Assembly (NCBI RefSeq): GCF_001027105.1
Contig: NZ_CP011526.1
Coordinates: forward strand, 1,736,001-1,800,000
DNA length: 64,000 nucleotides
Source: Staphylococcus aureus
GTDB lineage: Bacteria > Bacillota > Bacilli > Staphylococcales > Staphylococcaceae
Direction of reading: 5' to 3'
Part shown: piece by piece, positions 1-10,139 of the stretch
Layout of the letters: every line of letters begins with the position of its first letter
How positions within the stretch are numbered: position 1 is the first letter of the stretch
Position numbers and translations under genes: made by a program
The notes under the pieces: model-generated
Seen by the model: the letters and a program-made list of their open reading frames with translations, nothing else
Databases searched by the model: none
What the model was told of the DNA's origin: nothing

Positions 1-1166
1 CTAGCAACTGCTCTTGCAAGCAGATGACCGAAAGTCACAATTCCAGATACATGTAGCTCGCCATATTTTTCTTGGACGTACTGAATGACCCTTTCTCGGC
101 GTGTATCTTCAAAGTCAATATCAATATCAGGCATTGTTACACGTTCTGGGTTTAAAAAACGTTCAAATAATAGATTGAATTTAATAGGATCAATCGTTGT
201 AATTCCCAATAAATAACTGACCAGTGAGCCAGCTGAAGAACCACGACCAGGACCTACCATCACATCATTCGTTTTCGCATAATGGATTAAATCACTTACT
301 ATTAAGAAATAATCTTCAAAACCCATATTAGTAATAACTTTATACTCATATTTCAATCGCTCTAAATAGACGTCATAATTAAGTTCTAATTTTTTCAATT
401 GTGTAACTAAGACACGCCACAAATATTTTTTAGCTGATTCATCATTAGGTGTCTCATATTGAGGAAGTAGAGATTGATGATATTTTAATTCTGCATCACA
501 CTTTTGAGCTATAACATCAACCTGCGTTAAATATTCTTGGTTAATATCTAATTGATTAATTTCCTTTTCAGTTAAAAAATGTGCACCAAAATCTTCTTGA
601 TCATGAATTAAGTCTAATTTTGTATTGTCTCTAATAGCTGCTAATGCAGAAATCGTATCGGCATCTTGACGTGTTTGGTAACAAACATTTTGAATCCAAA
701 CATGTTTTCTACCTTGAATCGAAATACTAAGGTGGTCCATATATGTGTCATTATGGGTTTCAAACACTTGTACAATATCACGATGTTGATCACCGACTTT
801 TTTAAAAATGATAATCATATTGTTAGAAAATCGTTTTAATAATTCAAACGACACATGTTCTAATGCATTCATTTTTATTTCCGATGATAGTTGATACAAA
901 TCTTTTAATCCATCATTATTTTTAGCTAGAACAACTGTTTCGACTGTATTTAATCCATTTGTCACATATATTGTCATACCAAAAATCGGTTTAATGTTAT
1001 TTGCTATACATGCATCATAAAATTTAGGAAAACCATACAATACATTGGTGTCAGTTATGGCAAGTGCATCAACATTTTCAGACACAGCAAGTCTTACGGC
1101 ATCTTCTATTTTTAAGCTTGAATTTAACAAATCATAAGCCGTATGAATATTTAAATATGCCACCAT
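1..1166 (-). CDS. dnaE: DNA polymerase III alpha subunit DnaE, N-terminal part (cut by the window edge)
   Basis: About 388 N-terminal residues of a C-family replicative polymerase; the rest lies left of base 1. The ATG at 1166-1164 follows an AAAGGGGCC ribosome site. The N-terminal region corresponds to the PHP domain, and its first motif reads YLNIHTAYD where metal-binding PHP domains have an HLH-type motif, so the first metal ligand looks lost. Further on come GPGRGSSAGS and the catalytic aspartate motif PDIDIDFED (near 113-135), typical of the polymerase palm. In low-GC Gram-positives this is the DnaE partner of PolC. It starts 20 bases after the nrnA stop, so the two are probably cotranscribed. 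Family assignment is firm; only the 3' part is unseen. Confidence 0.96.
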   Translation of the reverse strand, partial: MVAYLNIHTAYDLLNSSLKIEDAVRLAVSENVDALAITDTNVLYGFPKFYDACIANNIKPIFGMTIYVTNGLNTVETVVLAKNNDGLKDLYQLSSEIKMNALEHVSFELLKRFSNNMIIIFKKVGDQHRDIVQVFETHNDTYMDHLSISIQGRKHVWIQNVCYQTRQDADTISALAAIRDNTKLDLIHDQEDFGAHFLTEKEINQLDINQEYLTQVDVIAQKCDAELKYHQSLLPQYETPNDESAKKYLWRVLVTQLKKLELNYDVYLERLKYEYKVITNMGFEDYFLIVSDLIHYAKTNDVMVGPGRGSSAGSLVSYLLGITTIDPIKFNLLFERFLNPERVTMPDIDIDFEDTRRERVIQYVQEKYGELHVSGIVTFGHLLARAVA

Positions 1167-1186
1167 GATTGAATGGCCCCTTTCTA

Positions 1187-2128
1187 TTAGTTAAGTTTTG
1201 TGCGTAAAGCTGTAGCAAGTTGCTCAAATTCATCCCAGCTGTCCACTGAAACTCCTGACGCATTCGGATGACCACCGCCACCAAAATCTTGCGCAATATC
1301 ATTAATAATCAATTGCCCTTTAGAACGTAATCGACATCTGATTTCATTACCTTCATCGACTGCAAATACCCATATTTTCAAGCCTTTGATGTCAGCAATT
1401 GTATTAACAAACTGAGATGCTTCATTTGGCTGAATACCGAATTGCTCCAATACATCTTCAGTTATTTTAACTTGGCAGAATCCATCATCCATAAGTTCGA
1501 AATGTTGTAAAACATAACCTTGAAACGGCAACATTTTTGGGTCCTTCTCCATCATTTTATTTAAAAGCGCATTATGATCAATATCATGCCCAATTAACTT
1601 TCCAGCAATTTCCATAGTATGTTCTGAGGTATTGTTAAAAAGGAATCGCCCAGTATCACCGACGATACCAAGATATAAAACGCTCGCGATATCTTTATTA
1701 ACAATTGCTTCATCATTAAAATGTGAGATTAAATCGTAAATGATTTCACTTGTAGATGACGCGTTCGTATTAACTAAATTAATATCACCATACTGATCAA
1801 CTGCAGGATGATGATCTATTTTAATAAGTTTACGACCTGTACTATAACGTTCATCGTCAATTCGTGGAGCATTGGCAGTATCACATACAATTACAAGCGC
1901 ATCTTGATATGTTTTATCATCAATGTTATCTAACTCTCCAATAAAACTTAATGATGATTCCGCTTCACCCACTGCAAATACTTGCTTTTGCGGAAATTTC
2001 TGCTGAATATAGTATTTTAAACCAAGTTGTGAACCATATGCATCAGGATCTGGTCTAACATGTCTGTGTATAATAATTGTATCGTTGTCTTCGATACATT
2101 TCATAATTTCATTCAAAGTACTAATCAT
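1187..2128 (-). CDS. nrnA: DHH/DHHA1 phosphoesterase, NrnA-type oligoribonuclease/pAp phosphatase
   Basis: The protein has 313 residues when started at the ATG at 2128, which lies 7 bases after AAAGGGAG; an ATG six bases upstream is too close to that site. It carries the DHH-family signatures [12 protein letters not shown] near the N terminus, [19 protein letters not shown], and the C-terminal DHHA1 glycine motif [10 protein letters not shown]. NrnA enzymes degrade short RNAs (and linear di-nucleotides such as pApA) to mononucleotides and dephosphorylate pAp in the cytoplasm. Length matches the Bacillus protein as I recall it. It lies directly upstream of dnaE in the same direction. Confidence 0.93.
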   Translation of the reverse strand: MISTLNEIMKCIEDNDTIIIHRHVRPDPDAYGSQLGLKYYIQQKFPQKQVFAVGEAESSLSFIGELDNIDDKTYQDALVIVCDTANAPRIDDERYSTGRKLIKIDHHPAVDQYGDINLVNTNASSTSEIIYDLISHFNDEAIVNKDIASVLYLGIVGDTGRFLFNNTSEHTMEIAGKLIGHDIDHNALLNKMMEKDPKMLPFQGYVLQHFELMDDGFCQVKITEDVLEQFGIQPNEASQFVNTIADIKGLKIWVFAVDEGNEIRCRLRSKGQLIINDIAQDFGGGGHPNASGVSVDSWDEFEQLATALRTKLN

Positions 2129-2261
2129 TTTCATACTCCCTTTTTTAGAAAAGTTGCTTAATTTAAGCATTAGTCTATATCAAAATATCTAAATTATAAA
2201 AATTGTTACTACCATATTAAACTATTTGCCCGTTTTAATTATTTAGATATATATATTTTCA

Positions 2262-2356
2262 TACTATTTAGTTCAGGGGCCCCAACACAGAGAAATTGGA
2301 CCCCTAATTTCTACAAACAATGCAAGTTGGGGTGGGGCCCCAACGTTTGTGCGAAA
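2262..2356. repeat. Single STAR-type intergenic repeat
   Basis: Two copies of the GGGGCCCCAAC core (2276-2286 and about 2335-2346) flank a spacer with AGAAATT...AATTTCT arms and a GCAAGTTGGGG segment. The same core and spacer type A recur in the array near 59.1-59.5 kb. This matches the S. aureus STAR repeat family. It lies between nrnA and the CBS-domain gene. Confidence 0.88.
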
Positions 2357-2388
2357 TCTATCTTATGCCTATTTTCTCTGCTAAGTTC

Positions 2389-3687
2389 CTATACTTCGTC
2401 AAACATTTGGCATATCACGAGAGCGCTCGCTACTTTGTCGTTTTGACTATGCATGTTCACTTCTATTTTGGCGAAGTTTCTTCCGACGTCTAGTATGCCA
2501 AAGCGCACTGTTATATGTGATTCAATAGGTACTGTTTTAATATACACGATATTTAAGTTCTCTATCATGACATTACCTTTTTTAAATTTACGCATTTCAT
2601 ATTGTATTGTTTCTTCTATAATACTTACAAATGCCGCTTTACTTACTGTTCCGTAATGATTGATTAAAAGTGGTGAAACTTCTACTGTAATTCCATCTTG
2701 ATTCATTGTTATATATTTGGCGATTTGATCGTTAATTGTTTCACCCATCTGAGGCTGTCTTCCTAAAAGTTGCATAGACTTTAAAACATCTTGTCTATTA
2801 ATCACACCCACTGTCTTTTTATTACTCGAAACGACAGGAATCAATTCAATACCTTCCCAAATCATCATATGCGCACAACTTGCTACTGTACTCATAGCAT
2901 TTACATAAATAGGATTTCGCGTCATCACTTTATCTATTTCGTCGTCGTCCTTTGTATTAATCATCTCTCGACTTGTTACAATACCTACTAATTTATACGA
3001 CTCATTGACTACCGGAAATCTTGTATGGCCAGTTCGATTCGCCATACGCTTATAATCTGCTATTTTCATCGTATCAAACAGCACAGATAAATCATCTAAT
3101 GGCGTCATTATATCTTGAACTATTAAGATATCTTTTCGTATTTTCTGATTAAAAAGTGCTTTGTTGATAATATTTGCAACTAGGAATGTATCATAACTTG
3201 ATGATAGAACAGGTAAATCATGTTCATTCGCAAAATTAATAACTTTATTAGATGGCTTAAATCCACCAGTAATTAATATAGCCGTACCTCTTTTTAAAGC
3301 TTCAATCTGCACATCTTCACGATTTCCGACAATCAATAATGTCTTTGGACCAATATACTTTAAAATATCTTTGAGTTCCATTGCTCCAATTGCAAATTTA
3401 GATACCATCTTAGTGATACCTTTGTTGCCACCTAACACTTGGCCATCAATAATATTGACAATTTCATTAAAAGTTAAATGTTCAATTTCATTACGATTAC
3501 GTTTTTCGATTCGAACCGTACCAACACGATCTATCGTTGCGACCATGCCCATTTTATCAGCATCTTTAATTGCACGATATGCTGTCCCTTCAGATACGTT
3601 TAAAAATTTAGCGATTTTACGCACCGAAATTTTAGAGCCTATAGATAACGATTCAATATAATCTAAAATTTGTTCATGTTTTGTCAT
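2389..3687 (-). CDS. HTH-DRTGG-CBS-hotdog regulator (YtoI family)
   Basis: A 432-residue protein with an unusual domain order. Residues 1-60 form a winged-helix-like domain (ISVRKIAKFLNVSEGTAYRAI). Residues about 70-185 resemble a DRTGG domain. Two CBS repeats follow at about 190-310 (IMTPLDDLSVL and VMTRNPIYV). The last ~120 residues resemble a hotdog/thioesterase-like fold. It matches B. subtilis YtoI, whose function I do not know. CBS pairs commonly bind adenosyl ligands, so a ligand-sensing transcription factor is a reasonable inference but untested. The ATG at 3687 follows GAAGAGG. Its 3' side ends close to the STAR repeat. Confidence 0.85.
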   Translation of the reverse strand: MTKHEQILDYIESLSIGSKISVRKIAKFLNVSEGTAYRAIKDADKMGMVATIDRVGTVRIEKRNRNEIEHLTFNEIVNIIDGQVLGGNKGITKMVSKFAIGAMELKDILKYIGPKTLLIVGNREDVQIEALKRGTAILITGGFKPSNKVINFANEHDLPVLSSSYDTFLVANIINKALFNQKIRKDILIVQDIMTPLDDLSVLFDTMKIADYKRMANRTGHTRFPVVNESYKLVGIVTSREMINTKDDDEIDKVMTRNPIYVNAMSTVASCAHMMIWEGIELIPVVSSNKKTVGVINRQDVLKSMQLLGRQPQMGETINDQIAKYITMNQDGITVEVSPLLINHYGTVSKAAFVSIIEETIQYEMRKFKKGNVMIENLNIVYIKTVPIESHITVRFGILDVGRNFAKIEVNMHSQNDKVASALVICQMFDEV

Positions 3688-3891
3688 TCTTTACCTCTTC
3701 TTTTCGAACAGTATTAACTACATTATAACTTTATTTTGGATAAAAAGCATTGAAGTGAAATGAAATAATGATCGTTTCACCTATTTTATTTTTTGAAAAT
3801 ATACAACAAACACAAAGATCACAAAATCTTTAATTTTAAATGGAAAAATCCATTATTATTTATTAGAATGTAAGTGAGGAGGGATGTACTA

Positions 3892-4305
3892 ATGTATAAA
3901 AATATATTACTTGGTGTAGACACTCAGTTAAAAAATGAAAAAGCACTAAAAGAAGTGTCTAAATTAGCTGGCGAAGGTACAGTCGTAACAGTTTTAAACG
4001 CAATCAGCGAACAAGATGCTCAAGCATCAATTAAAGCAGGTGTTCATTTAAACAAACTTACTGAAGAACGAAGCAAGCGATTGGAAAAAACACGCAAAGC
4101 TTTAGAAGATTATGGTATTGATTATGACCAAATAATTGTTCGTGGTAATGCAAAAGAAGAACTATTAAAACATGCTAATAGCGGTAAATATGAAATTGTT
4201 GTTTTAAGTAACCGTAAAGCAGAAGACAAAAAGAAATTTGTACTTGGAAGTGTCAGCCACAAAGTAGCAAAACGTGCGACTATCCCTGTATTAATCGTTA
4301 AATAA
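3892..4305 (+). CDS. Universal stress protein, UspA family
   Basis: A 137-residue single UspA domain beginning MYKNILLGVDTQ. The ATG at 3892 lies 8 bases after GAGGAGGG; an upstream in-frame GTG overlaps that site and is rejected. The C terminus has the ATP-binding-type sequence VVLSNRKAE...FVLGSVSHKVAKRATIPVLIVK, including a G-(x)-S-(x)-V-(x) loop. UspA proteins bind ATP and accumulate under stress; the exact role is unknown. A second, different UspA gene lies at 8104-8604. The gene stands alone and is followed by a terminator. Confidence 0.9.
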   Translation: MYKNILLGVDTQLKNEKALKEVSKLAGEGTVVTVLNAISEQDAQASIKAGVHLNKLTEERSKRLEKTRKALEDYGIDYDQIIVRGNAKEELLKHANSGKYEIVVLSNRKAEDKKKFVLGSVSHKVAKRATIPVLIVK

Positions 4306-4312
4306 AATTTTT

Positions 4313-4407
4313 ATCCAGAATCACAAATAATCTTTCAATCATGATGCAGTCTCAAACGACTGAGTAAATACAAGAAACGATTATGACTGTGGTTCTGGAT
4401 TTTTTAT
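4313..4407 (+). terminator. Terminator of the 3892-4305 usp gene
   Basis: ATCCAGAA (4313-4320) pairs with TTCTGGAT (4393-4400), the arms extend into CACA/TGTG, and TTTTTTAT follows. The loop is long, about 70 bases, with smaller internal pairing (CAGTC..GACTG). Confidence 0.7.
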
Positions 4408-4527
4408 ATCGTAGTAAATTTATAATCAATGTCTAATTGTATAAAACTAAAATTACGAGAGTAGGTCAGAAATGATAAAGAACCACTGATGTCCCCCGTC
4501 CACGTCGTAACTGAATCAGTAGAATAT

Positions 4528-4589
4528 AAAAACACCCACTAAAAATATGCAGACGATAACTTCCACATAGATTAGCGAGGTGTTTTTTA
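4528..4589. terminator. Possible terminator of the metallo-hydrolase gene
   Basis: AAAACACC at about 4530 pairs with GGTGTTTT at about 4580 around a loop of roughly 40 bases. It lies just past the 3' end of the minus-strand hydrolase. T/A runs flank both arms, so it could serve either strand. The long loop lowers confidence. Confidence 0.5.
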
Positions 4590-4609
4590 GTGTAAAATCT
4601 ATATTCTAT

Positions 4610-5299
4610 TTAAAACTGAACAGATTCACCTGGTTTTAAAATTTGCACGTCCCCTACATTAACAGCATCTTTAAATTGTTGTGGATCTTGTTCGATTAAT
4701 GGGAATGTATCATAATGAATCGGTACAGAAATTTTTGGTTTAATAAATTCATTAATAGCATAACTTGCATCATCAATACCCATCGTAAAATTATCTCCAA
4801 TTGGTACAAAACATACATCAACTGGATGACGTTTCGCAATAAGTGACATGTCACTAAACAGACCTGTATCACCAGTATGATAAATTGTTTTTCCTTCAAC
4901 TTCAAACACGATACCCATTGGCATACCTAAATAAACTGGAATACCATTTTCATGTGTAAAACTTGAACTATGAAATGCTTGAACAAATTTAACGCTTCCG
5001 AAATCAAAGTTTGCTTTACCACCAATATTCATACCATGAACATTTTCAACACCGTGATATGAAGAAAGATAGTCAGCCATTTCTGCACTTCCAATTACTG
5101 TTGCTCCTGTTTTCTTTGCTAGTTCCACAACATCACCAAAATGATCAAAATGACCGTGCGTTAAAACGATATAGTCTACCTGCACTGTTTCAATATTCAA
5201 ATCACACTTAGGGTTATTTGAAATAAACGGATCTACGATAACCTTTTTGTTGTTCCCTTCTAAATAAATCGTTGATTGACCATGAAATGATAACTTCAT
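4610..5299 (-). CDS. Metallo-beta-lactamase-fold hydrolase, UPF0173/YtkL family
   Basis: A 229-residue metal-dependent hydrolase. It shows the MBL zinc motif [10 protein letters not shown], a later [10 protein letters not shown], and the C-terminal IHYDTFP histidine region. There is no signal peptide, so it is cytoplasmic. The ATG at 5299 follows TAGGAGGAT. Its neighbour across a ~170-base divergent gap is an M24 peptidase. The substrate is not known to me; length and motif spacing fit UPF0173 (UlaG-like) proteins. Confidence 0.88.
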   Translation of the reverse strand: MKLSFHGQSTIYLEGNNKKVIVDPFISNNPKCDLNIETVQVDYIVLTHGHFDHFGDVVELAKKTGATVIGSAEMADYLSSYHGVENVHGMNIGGKANFDFGSVKFVQAFHSSSFTHENGIPVYLGMPMGIVFEVEGKTIYHTGDTGLFSDMSLIAKRHPVDVCFVPIGDNFTMGIDDASYAINEFIKPKISVPIHYDTFPLIEQDPQQFKDAVNVGDVQILKPGESVQF

Positions 5300-5473
5300 T
5301 TGAGCATCCTCCTATCAATTACTATATAAATTTAGTACCCTTTTGCCACTTAATTATAACAAATTCTCAAATTTTAAAAATTGAAAATCTAGTTAATGTA
5401 TTAGCTCGATTTTGAAATCTAATAATAATTGGCATAAAATGGAAGTAATATTATGTTGAGGAGTGTTTATAAA

Positions 5474-6529
5474 ATGACAAAAATATCAAAAATAATAGAC
5501 GAATTGAACAATCAACAAGCTGATGCAGCATGGATTACAACACCGTTGAATGTATATTATTTTACTGGATACCGTAGCGAACCCCATGAAAGATTATTTG
5601 CATTATTGATTAAGAAAGATGGTAAACAAGTACTATTTTGTCCAAAAATGGAAGTCGAAGAAGTCAAAGCATCACCTTTCACAGGTGAAATCGTTGGATA
5701 TTTAGACACTGAAAACCCTTTTTCACTTTATCCTCAAACAATCAATAAATTACTAATTGAAAGCGAGCACTTAACAGTAGCACGCCAAAAACAATTAATC
5801 TCTGGTTTCAATGTCAATTCATTCGGAGATGTTGATTTAACAATCAAACAATTGAGAAATATTAAATCCGAAGATGAAATTAGCAAAATACGTAAAGCTG
5901 CTGAGTTAGCAGATAAGTGTATCGAAATAGGTGTTTCTTATTTAAAAGAAGGTGTGACTGAATGTGAAGTAGTCAACCATATTGAGCAAACTATCAAACA
6001 ATATGGCGTCAATGAAATGAGTTTTGATACGATGGTTTTATTTGGAGATCATGCCGCATCACCTCATGGCACACCAGGAGATCGCAGATTAAAAAGCAAT
6101 GAATATGTACTATTTGATTTAGGTGTAATTTATGAGCATTATTGTAGCGATATGACACGTACTATTAAATTTGGTGAACCTAGCAAAGAAGCACAAGAAA
6201 TTTATAATATTGTATTAGAAGCAGAAACATCTGCAATCCAAGCAATTAAACCTGGAATACCATTAAAAGATATCGATCATATCGCTAGAAATATTATTTC
6301 AGAAAAAGGTTATGGTGAATATTTCCCTCATCGCTTAGGTCATGGCCTAGGATTACAAGAACATGAATATCAAGATGTTTCAAGTACTAATTCTAATTTG
6401 TTAGAAGCTGGCATGGTTATTACAATCGAACCAGGTATTTATGTACCTGGTGTTGCAGGTGTAAGAATTGAAGATGACATACTTGTCACTAATGAAGGAT
6501 ATGAAGTATTAACACATTACGAAAAATAA
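5474..6529 (+). CDS. M24-family Xaa-Pro dipeptidase/aminopeptidase
   Basis: A 351-residue protein. The ATG at 5474 lies 8-9 bases after TTGAGGAGTG, which is preferred over an earlier in-frame ATG at 5453. Residues 1-125 form a creatinase N-terminal-like domain, and the rest is a pita-bread fold. The metal ligands are visible in [17 protein letters not shown] (two Asp), [13 protein letters not shown] (His), [10 protein letters not shown] (Glu) and [10 protein letters not shown] (Glu). It should cleave peptides at an X-Pro bond in the cytoplasm. It resembles E. coli YpdF and Bacillus YqhT-type enzymes; the exact specificity is inferred from the family. Confidence 0.9.
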   Translation: MTKISKIIDELNNQQADAAWITTPLNVYYFTGYRSEPHERLFALLIKKDGKQVLFCPKMEVEEVKASPFTGEIVGYLDTENPFSLYPQTINKLLIESEHLTVARQKQLISGFNVNSFGDVDLTIKQLRNIKSEDEISKIRKAAELADKCIEIGVSYLKEGVTECEVVNHIEQTIKQYGVNEMSFDTMVLFGDHAASPHGTPGDRRLKSNEYVLFDLGVIYEHYCSDMTRTIKFGEPSKEAQEIYNIVLEAETSAIQAIKPGIPLKDIDHIARNIISEKGYGEYFPHRLGHGLGLQEHEYQDVSSTNSNLLEAGMVITIEPGIYVPGVAGVRIEDDILVTNEGYEVLTHYEK

Positions 6530-6629
6530 GGAGTGGGATAAAAATGAAAAGCTTGTTACAAGCGCATTCTCATTCAGTCAAACACTGCCAATATAACATT
6601 GTAGCGCCTAAGACATAAATTTTTATCCA
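6530..6629. repeat. Dispersed intergenic repeat with outer inverted arms
   Basis: It starts GGAGTGGGATAAAAATG and contains AAGCTTGTTACAAGCGCAT, CATTCAGTC and CTGCCAATAT in that order. The same modules occur on the opposite strand at 59656-59800 and in part at 59106-59139. GGATAAAAAT (6536-6545) pairs with ATTTTTATCC (6619-6628), so the unit can fold back on itself just after the M24 peptidase stop. Confidence 0.75.
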
Positions 6630-6654
6630 AGTCTAAATGCAATATGTAACAAAC

Positions 6655-6753
6655 AAGCTAGAAACACATATGCAGGTATGTTCATCAGTAACATGTAATG
6701 AATCAAATCAATATCATTCATGTTCGATGATTTCTTCGCATTGTTTCTAGCTT
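6655..6753. repeat. 12-bp inverted repeat between convergent genes
   Basis: AAGCTAGAAACA (6655-6666) is perfectly complementary to TGTTTCTAGCTT (6742-6753), with a ~75-base loop. It lies between the convergent M24 peptidase and ald, where a transcription end is expected. No strong T run follows, so a terminator function is only possible. The rest of 6754-6844 shows nothing else. Confidence 0.45.
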
Positions 6754-6844
6754 TAATTTATCATTATTTAATTTTAATAACCAAGGAGATGATAACGTCA
6801 TTCTTTAGTACGCTGTAATCCATTCCCTTTTCATCAAATTCAAA

Positions 6845-7963
6845 TTATAATTGTAATGCTTCTTCTACAGATTTATATTCCATTTCAAATGCCTCTGCAA
6901 CGCCTTTATTGGTTACGTGACCTTTGTAAGTATTTAAACCTAATGATAATGGTTGATTTGATTTAAATGCTTCTCTATACCCTTTATTAGCTAGCATGAG
7001 CGCATAAGGTAGCGTAGCATTATTTAAAGCTAACGTCGAAGTACGCGGTACTGCACCTGGCATATTTGCAACTGCATAATGAACCACACCATGCTTAATA
7101 TATGTAGGATCATCATGTGTCGTAATTTTATCAGTTGTTTCAAAAATACCGCCTTGATCAATAGCAATGTCAATAATAACTGACCCATTTTTCATTTGTT
7201 TAATCATGTCTTCTGTTACAAGTCTTGGCGCTTTAGCACCTGGAATTAAAACTGCACCTATTACTAAATCACTTTGTTTAACATACAACTCAATATTCAA
7301 CGGATTTGACATAATTGTATGTACACGTCCACCGAATAAATCATCTAATTGTTGTAAACGCTTTGGATTAACATCTAAAATCGTAACATCTGCACCTAGT
7401 CCTAGTGCAATTTTAGCTGCATTTGTTCCTGCTTGACCACCACCGATAATAGTTACTTTACCCTTAGGTACTCCTGGGACACCACCTAGTAGAATTCCCA
7501 TACCACCATTAAGTTTTTGTAGGAACTCTGCGCCAACTTGAGCTGACATTCTTCCTGCTACCTCACTCATTGGTGATAACAATGGTAAAGATCGGTCTGG
7601 TAACTGCACAGTCTCATATGCAATACTAATTACTTTTCTATCTATCAAAGCTTGTGTTAATTTTTCTTCATTTGCTAAATGAAGATAAGTGAATAATACA
7701 AGCCCTTCTTTAAAATATGGATATTCAGATTCAAGTGGTTCTTTAACTTTAATAACCATATCCACATCCCAAACTTTTGCTTGTTCAGCAACAATCTCAG
7801 CACCTGCTTCTTTGTAATCTACATCTTCAAAGAATGATCCTGAACCCGCATTTGTTTCCACTAAAACAGTATGCCCACTTTCTACTAAAGCGTGCACACC
7901 ACTTGGTGATAAACCAACACGATTTTCATTATTTTTAATCTCCCTTGGTATACCAATTTTCAT
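6845..7963 (-). CDS. ald: Alanine dehydrogenase
   Basis: A 372-residue NAD-dependent L-alanine dehydrogenase (alanine to pyruvate plus ammonia). The start [17 protein letters not shown] is at 7963, 6-7 bases after GGAGGTGG; upstream in-frame codons lack such a site. The Rossmann motif [10 protein letters not shown] lies near residue 172, and the catalytic lysine/histidine context is visible in [10 protein letters not shown] and FTYLHLAN. Length is exactly as usual for the family. S. aureus has a second ald paralogue elsewhere, so numbering is uncertain. A cre-like site 37 bases upstream suggests CcpA control. Confidence 0.96.
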   Translation of the reverse strand: MKIGIPREIKNNENRVGLSPSGVHALVESGHTVLVETNAGSGSFFEDVDYKEAGAEIVAEQAKVWDVDMVIKVKEPLESEYPYFKEGLVLFTYLHLANEEKLTQALIDRKVISIAYETVQLPDRSLPLLSPMSEVAGRMSAQVGAEFLQKLNGGMGILLGGVPGVPKGKVTIIGGGQAGTNAAKIALGLGADVTILDVNPKRLQQLDDLFGGRVHTIMSNPLNIELYVKQSDLVIGAVLIPGAKAPRLVTEDMIKQMKNGSVIIDIAIDQGGIFETTDKITTHDDPTYIKHGVVHYAVANMPGAVPRTSTLALNNATLPYALMLANKGYREAFKSNQPLSLGLNTYKGHVTNKGVAEAFEMEYKSVEEALQL

Positions 7964-7999
7964 ACCATCCACCTCCATAATCATCTTAACGCGAACATT

Positions 8000-8014
8000 T
8001 TGAAAGCGCAATCA
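8000..8014. promoter_or_regulatory. cre-like CcpA site upstream of ald
   Basis: TTGAAAGCGCAATCA fits the published cre pattern WTGNAANCGNWNNCW at every defined position. It lies 37 bases before the ald start. ccpA itself is in this window at 39.6-40.6 kb. Confidence 0.6.
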
Positions 8015-8103
8015 AAAATCCACAAAATTGTAAAGGTTATTACACTGACTTTTCCGAAAATTGTGGTAAAATATAATTAAGAAAGAACAAGGAGGCACTT
8101 ACT

Positions 8104-8604
8104 ATGATTACTTACAAAAATATTTTAATCGCAGTTGACGGTTCACATGAAGCGGAATGGGCATTTAACAGAGCAGTTGGTGTTGCTAAACGTAACGATG
8201 CGAAGTTAACAATTGTGAATGTAATTGATTCAAGAACGTATTCTTCTTATGAAGTTTATGATGCTCAATTTACTGAAAAATCTAAGCATTTTGCAGAAGA
8301 ATTATTAAATGGTTATAAAGAAGTAGCTACTAACGCTGGTGTTAAAGATGTAGAAACGCGTCTAGAGTTTGGCTCTCCTAAATCTATCATTCCTAAAAAG
8401 CTTGCACATGAAATTAATGCAGACTTGATTATGAGTGGTACATCAGGCTTAAATGCCGTGGAAAGATTTATTGTTGGTTCTGTATCAGAATCTATCGTTC
8501 GTCATGCGCCATGTGACGTGTTAGTTGTTCGTACTGAAGAGTTACCAGCAGACTTCCAACCACAAGTTGCAACAACTCAATTACGTGAAAAATATCAAAA
8601 TTAA
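8104..8604 (+). CDS. Universal stress protein, UspA family
   Basis: A 166-residue UspA domain beginning MITYKNILIAVDGSHEAEW, with the ATG after AAGGAGGC. The nucleotide-binding signature is clear in the C-terminal half: SGTSGLNAVERFIVGSVSES, then CDVLVVR, matching G-2x-G-9x-G(S/T). It is therefore probably an ATP-binding type, cytoplasmic and stress-associated. It extends about 25 residues beyond the usual domain end with a polar tail. It is transcribed away from ald and ends at a strong terminator. Confidence 0.92.
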   Translation: MITYKNILIAVDGSHEAEWAFNRAVGVAKRNDAKLTIVNVIDSRTYSSYEVYDAQFTEKSKHFAEELLNGYKEVATNAGVKDVETRLEFGSPKSIIPKKLAHEINADLIMSGTSGLNAVERFIVGSVSESIVRHAPCDVLVVRTEELPADFQPQVATTQLREKYQN

Positions 8605-8641
8605 ATATAGATGATCATTAGATAACTACTTGATCATTATG

Positions 8642-8677
8642 AACCAAGTGCAACTTTCTGCACTTGGTTTTTTATTG
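8642..8677 (+). terminator. Rho-independent terminator of the usp gene
   Basis: AACCAAGTGCA pairs with TGCACTTGGTT around a six-base loop and is followed by a T run. Confidence 0.9.
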
Positions 8678-8785
8678 TTTATAAATAAAACTCACTTAAT
8701 AATGTTTTCATAATCTTCTTCGACTACTTAATTCTTTAAGATATTCGTGAAAAGAGACATTACACTAGTTAATTTTCAAACAATA

Positions 8786-8834
8786 CAAAAAGCGTCTACC
8801 TCCTACATATAATTGTAGCGGAGATAGACGCTTA
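8786..8834 (-). terminator. Terminator of ackA
   Basis: On the minus strand AAGCGTCTATCTCC pairs with a near-complementary GGAGGTAGACGCTT, then TTTTTGTATT. Arms are at 8790-8798 and 8825-8833, 16 bases after the ackA stop. Confidence 0.88.
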
Positions 8835-8849
8835 ATATTTATTTAAAAA

Positions 8850-10052
8850 TTATTTTAAACCACCGAATGTCATAACATCACGGGCAATCATACTTTCTTC
8901 ATCTGTTGGAATAACGACAACTTTAACTGGTGAATGAGGATAGTTAATAAATCCTTCTTTACCACGTAGTAAGTTTTCATTTTTCTTAGGATCCCAGTAA
9001 ACACCCATAAATTCTAAGCCTTCAAGAACTTTCGCACGAATTTCTACTGAGTTTTCACCGATACCTGCTGTAAATACGATAACATCAACACCATGCATTC
9101 TCGCAGCATATGATCCAATATATTTGTGAATTTTAGAAGCAAATACATCTAAAGCCATTTGTGAACGTGCTTTACCTGATTCAGCTTCTTCTGATAAGTC
9201 ACGTAAATCACTAGATGTACCTGATAATCCTAATAAACCTGATTCTTTGTTTAAGATTTCCAATACTTGTTCAGCAGTTTTACCTGTTTTTTCCATAATA
9301 AATGGAATTAAAGCAGGGTCAATATTACCAGAACGAGTACCCATTGTTACACCAGCAAGTGGTGTGAAGCCCATTGATGTATCAATAGATTTACCGCCAT
9401 CGATAGCTGCAATTGATGCTCCATTACCAATGTGACATGAAATAATACGTAAATCTTCAATTGGCTTATCTAACATTTCTGCCGCTCTTTGTGATACAAA
9501 TTTATGGCTTGTACCATGGAAACCATACTTACGAATGCCATAATCTTTATAATAATGATATGGCAAGCTATATAGATATGCTTTTTCAGGCATTGTTTGA
9601 TGGAATGCTGTATCAAAAATTGCCACATGAGGGATATTTGGTAATAATTTACGGAAAGCACGAATACCCATCAAGTTAGCTGGGTTGTGAAGCGGTGCTA
9701 ATTCGCTTAATTCTTCAATTTCCTTTTCAACCTCATCAGTAATAGCTACTGATTCAGGGAATTTTTCACCACCATGTACAACACGGTGACCTGTTCCATC
9801 GATATCGTTAATATCATTAATAATATTGTGTGCTTTAAAAGCATCCAACATGATATCAACTGCCTCAACGTGATCCTTGATATCTTGTACTGTTTTAACT
9901 TTTTCCCCGTTGACTTCAATTGTAAAAATTGAATCCTTCAATCCGATTCTTTCTACTAAACCTTTTGTTACTAATTCCTCTTCAGGCATTCTAATTAATT
10001 GAAATTTTAATGATGAACTACCAGCATTGATAGCCAAGATTAATTTTGACAT
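8850..10052 (-). CDS. ackA: Acetate kinase
   Basis: A 400-residue acetokinase that converts acetyl phosphate plus ADP to acetate plus ATP in overflow metabolism. Family motifs are present: [14 protein letters not shown] at the N terminus, [18 protein letters not shown], the phosphate loop [11 protein letters not shown], and FTAGIGENS. The ATG at 10052 follows GATGGAGGATC. It is followed by a YtxK-type methyltransferase gene upstream in the same direction, the arrangement also known from Bacillus (ytxK-ackA). Length is standard. Confidence 0.98.
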
Positions 10053-10139
10053 AAGTAATGATCCTCCATCGTTTGCTTTTTATACTATTTCATTTTTCAT
10101 TTTATCATTCATACAGTTTTATGACTATACTATTACAGA

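Noticed and set aside
5453-5473. Upstream ATG for the M24 peptidase
   Set aside because: The GAGGAGTG site lies downstream of that ATG and is correctly spaced only from the ATG at 5474.
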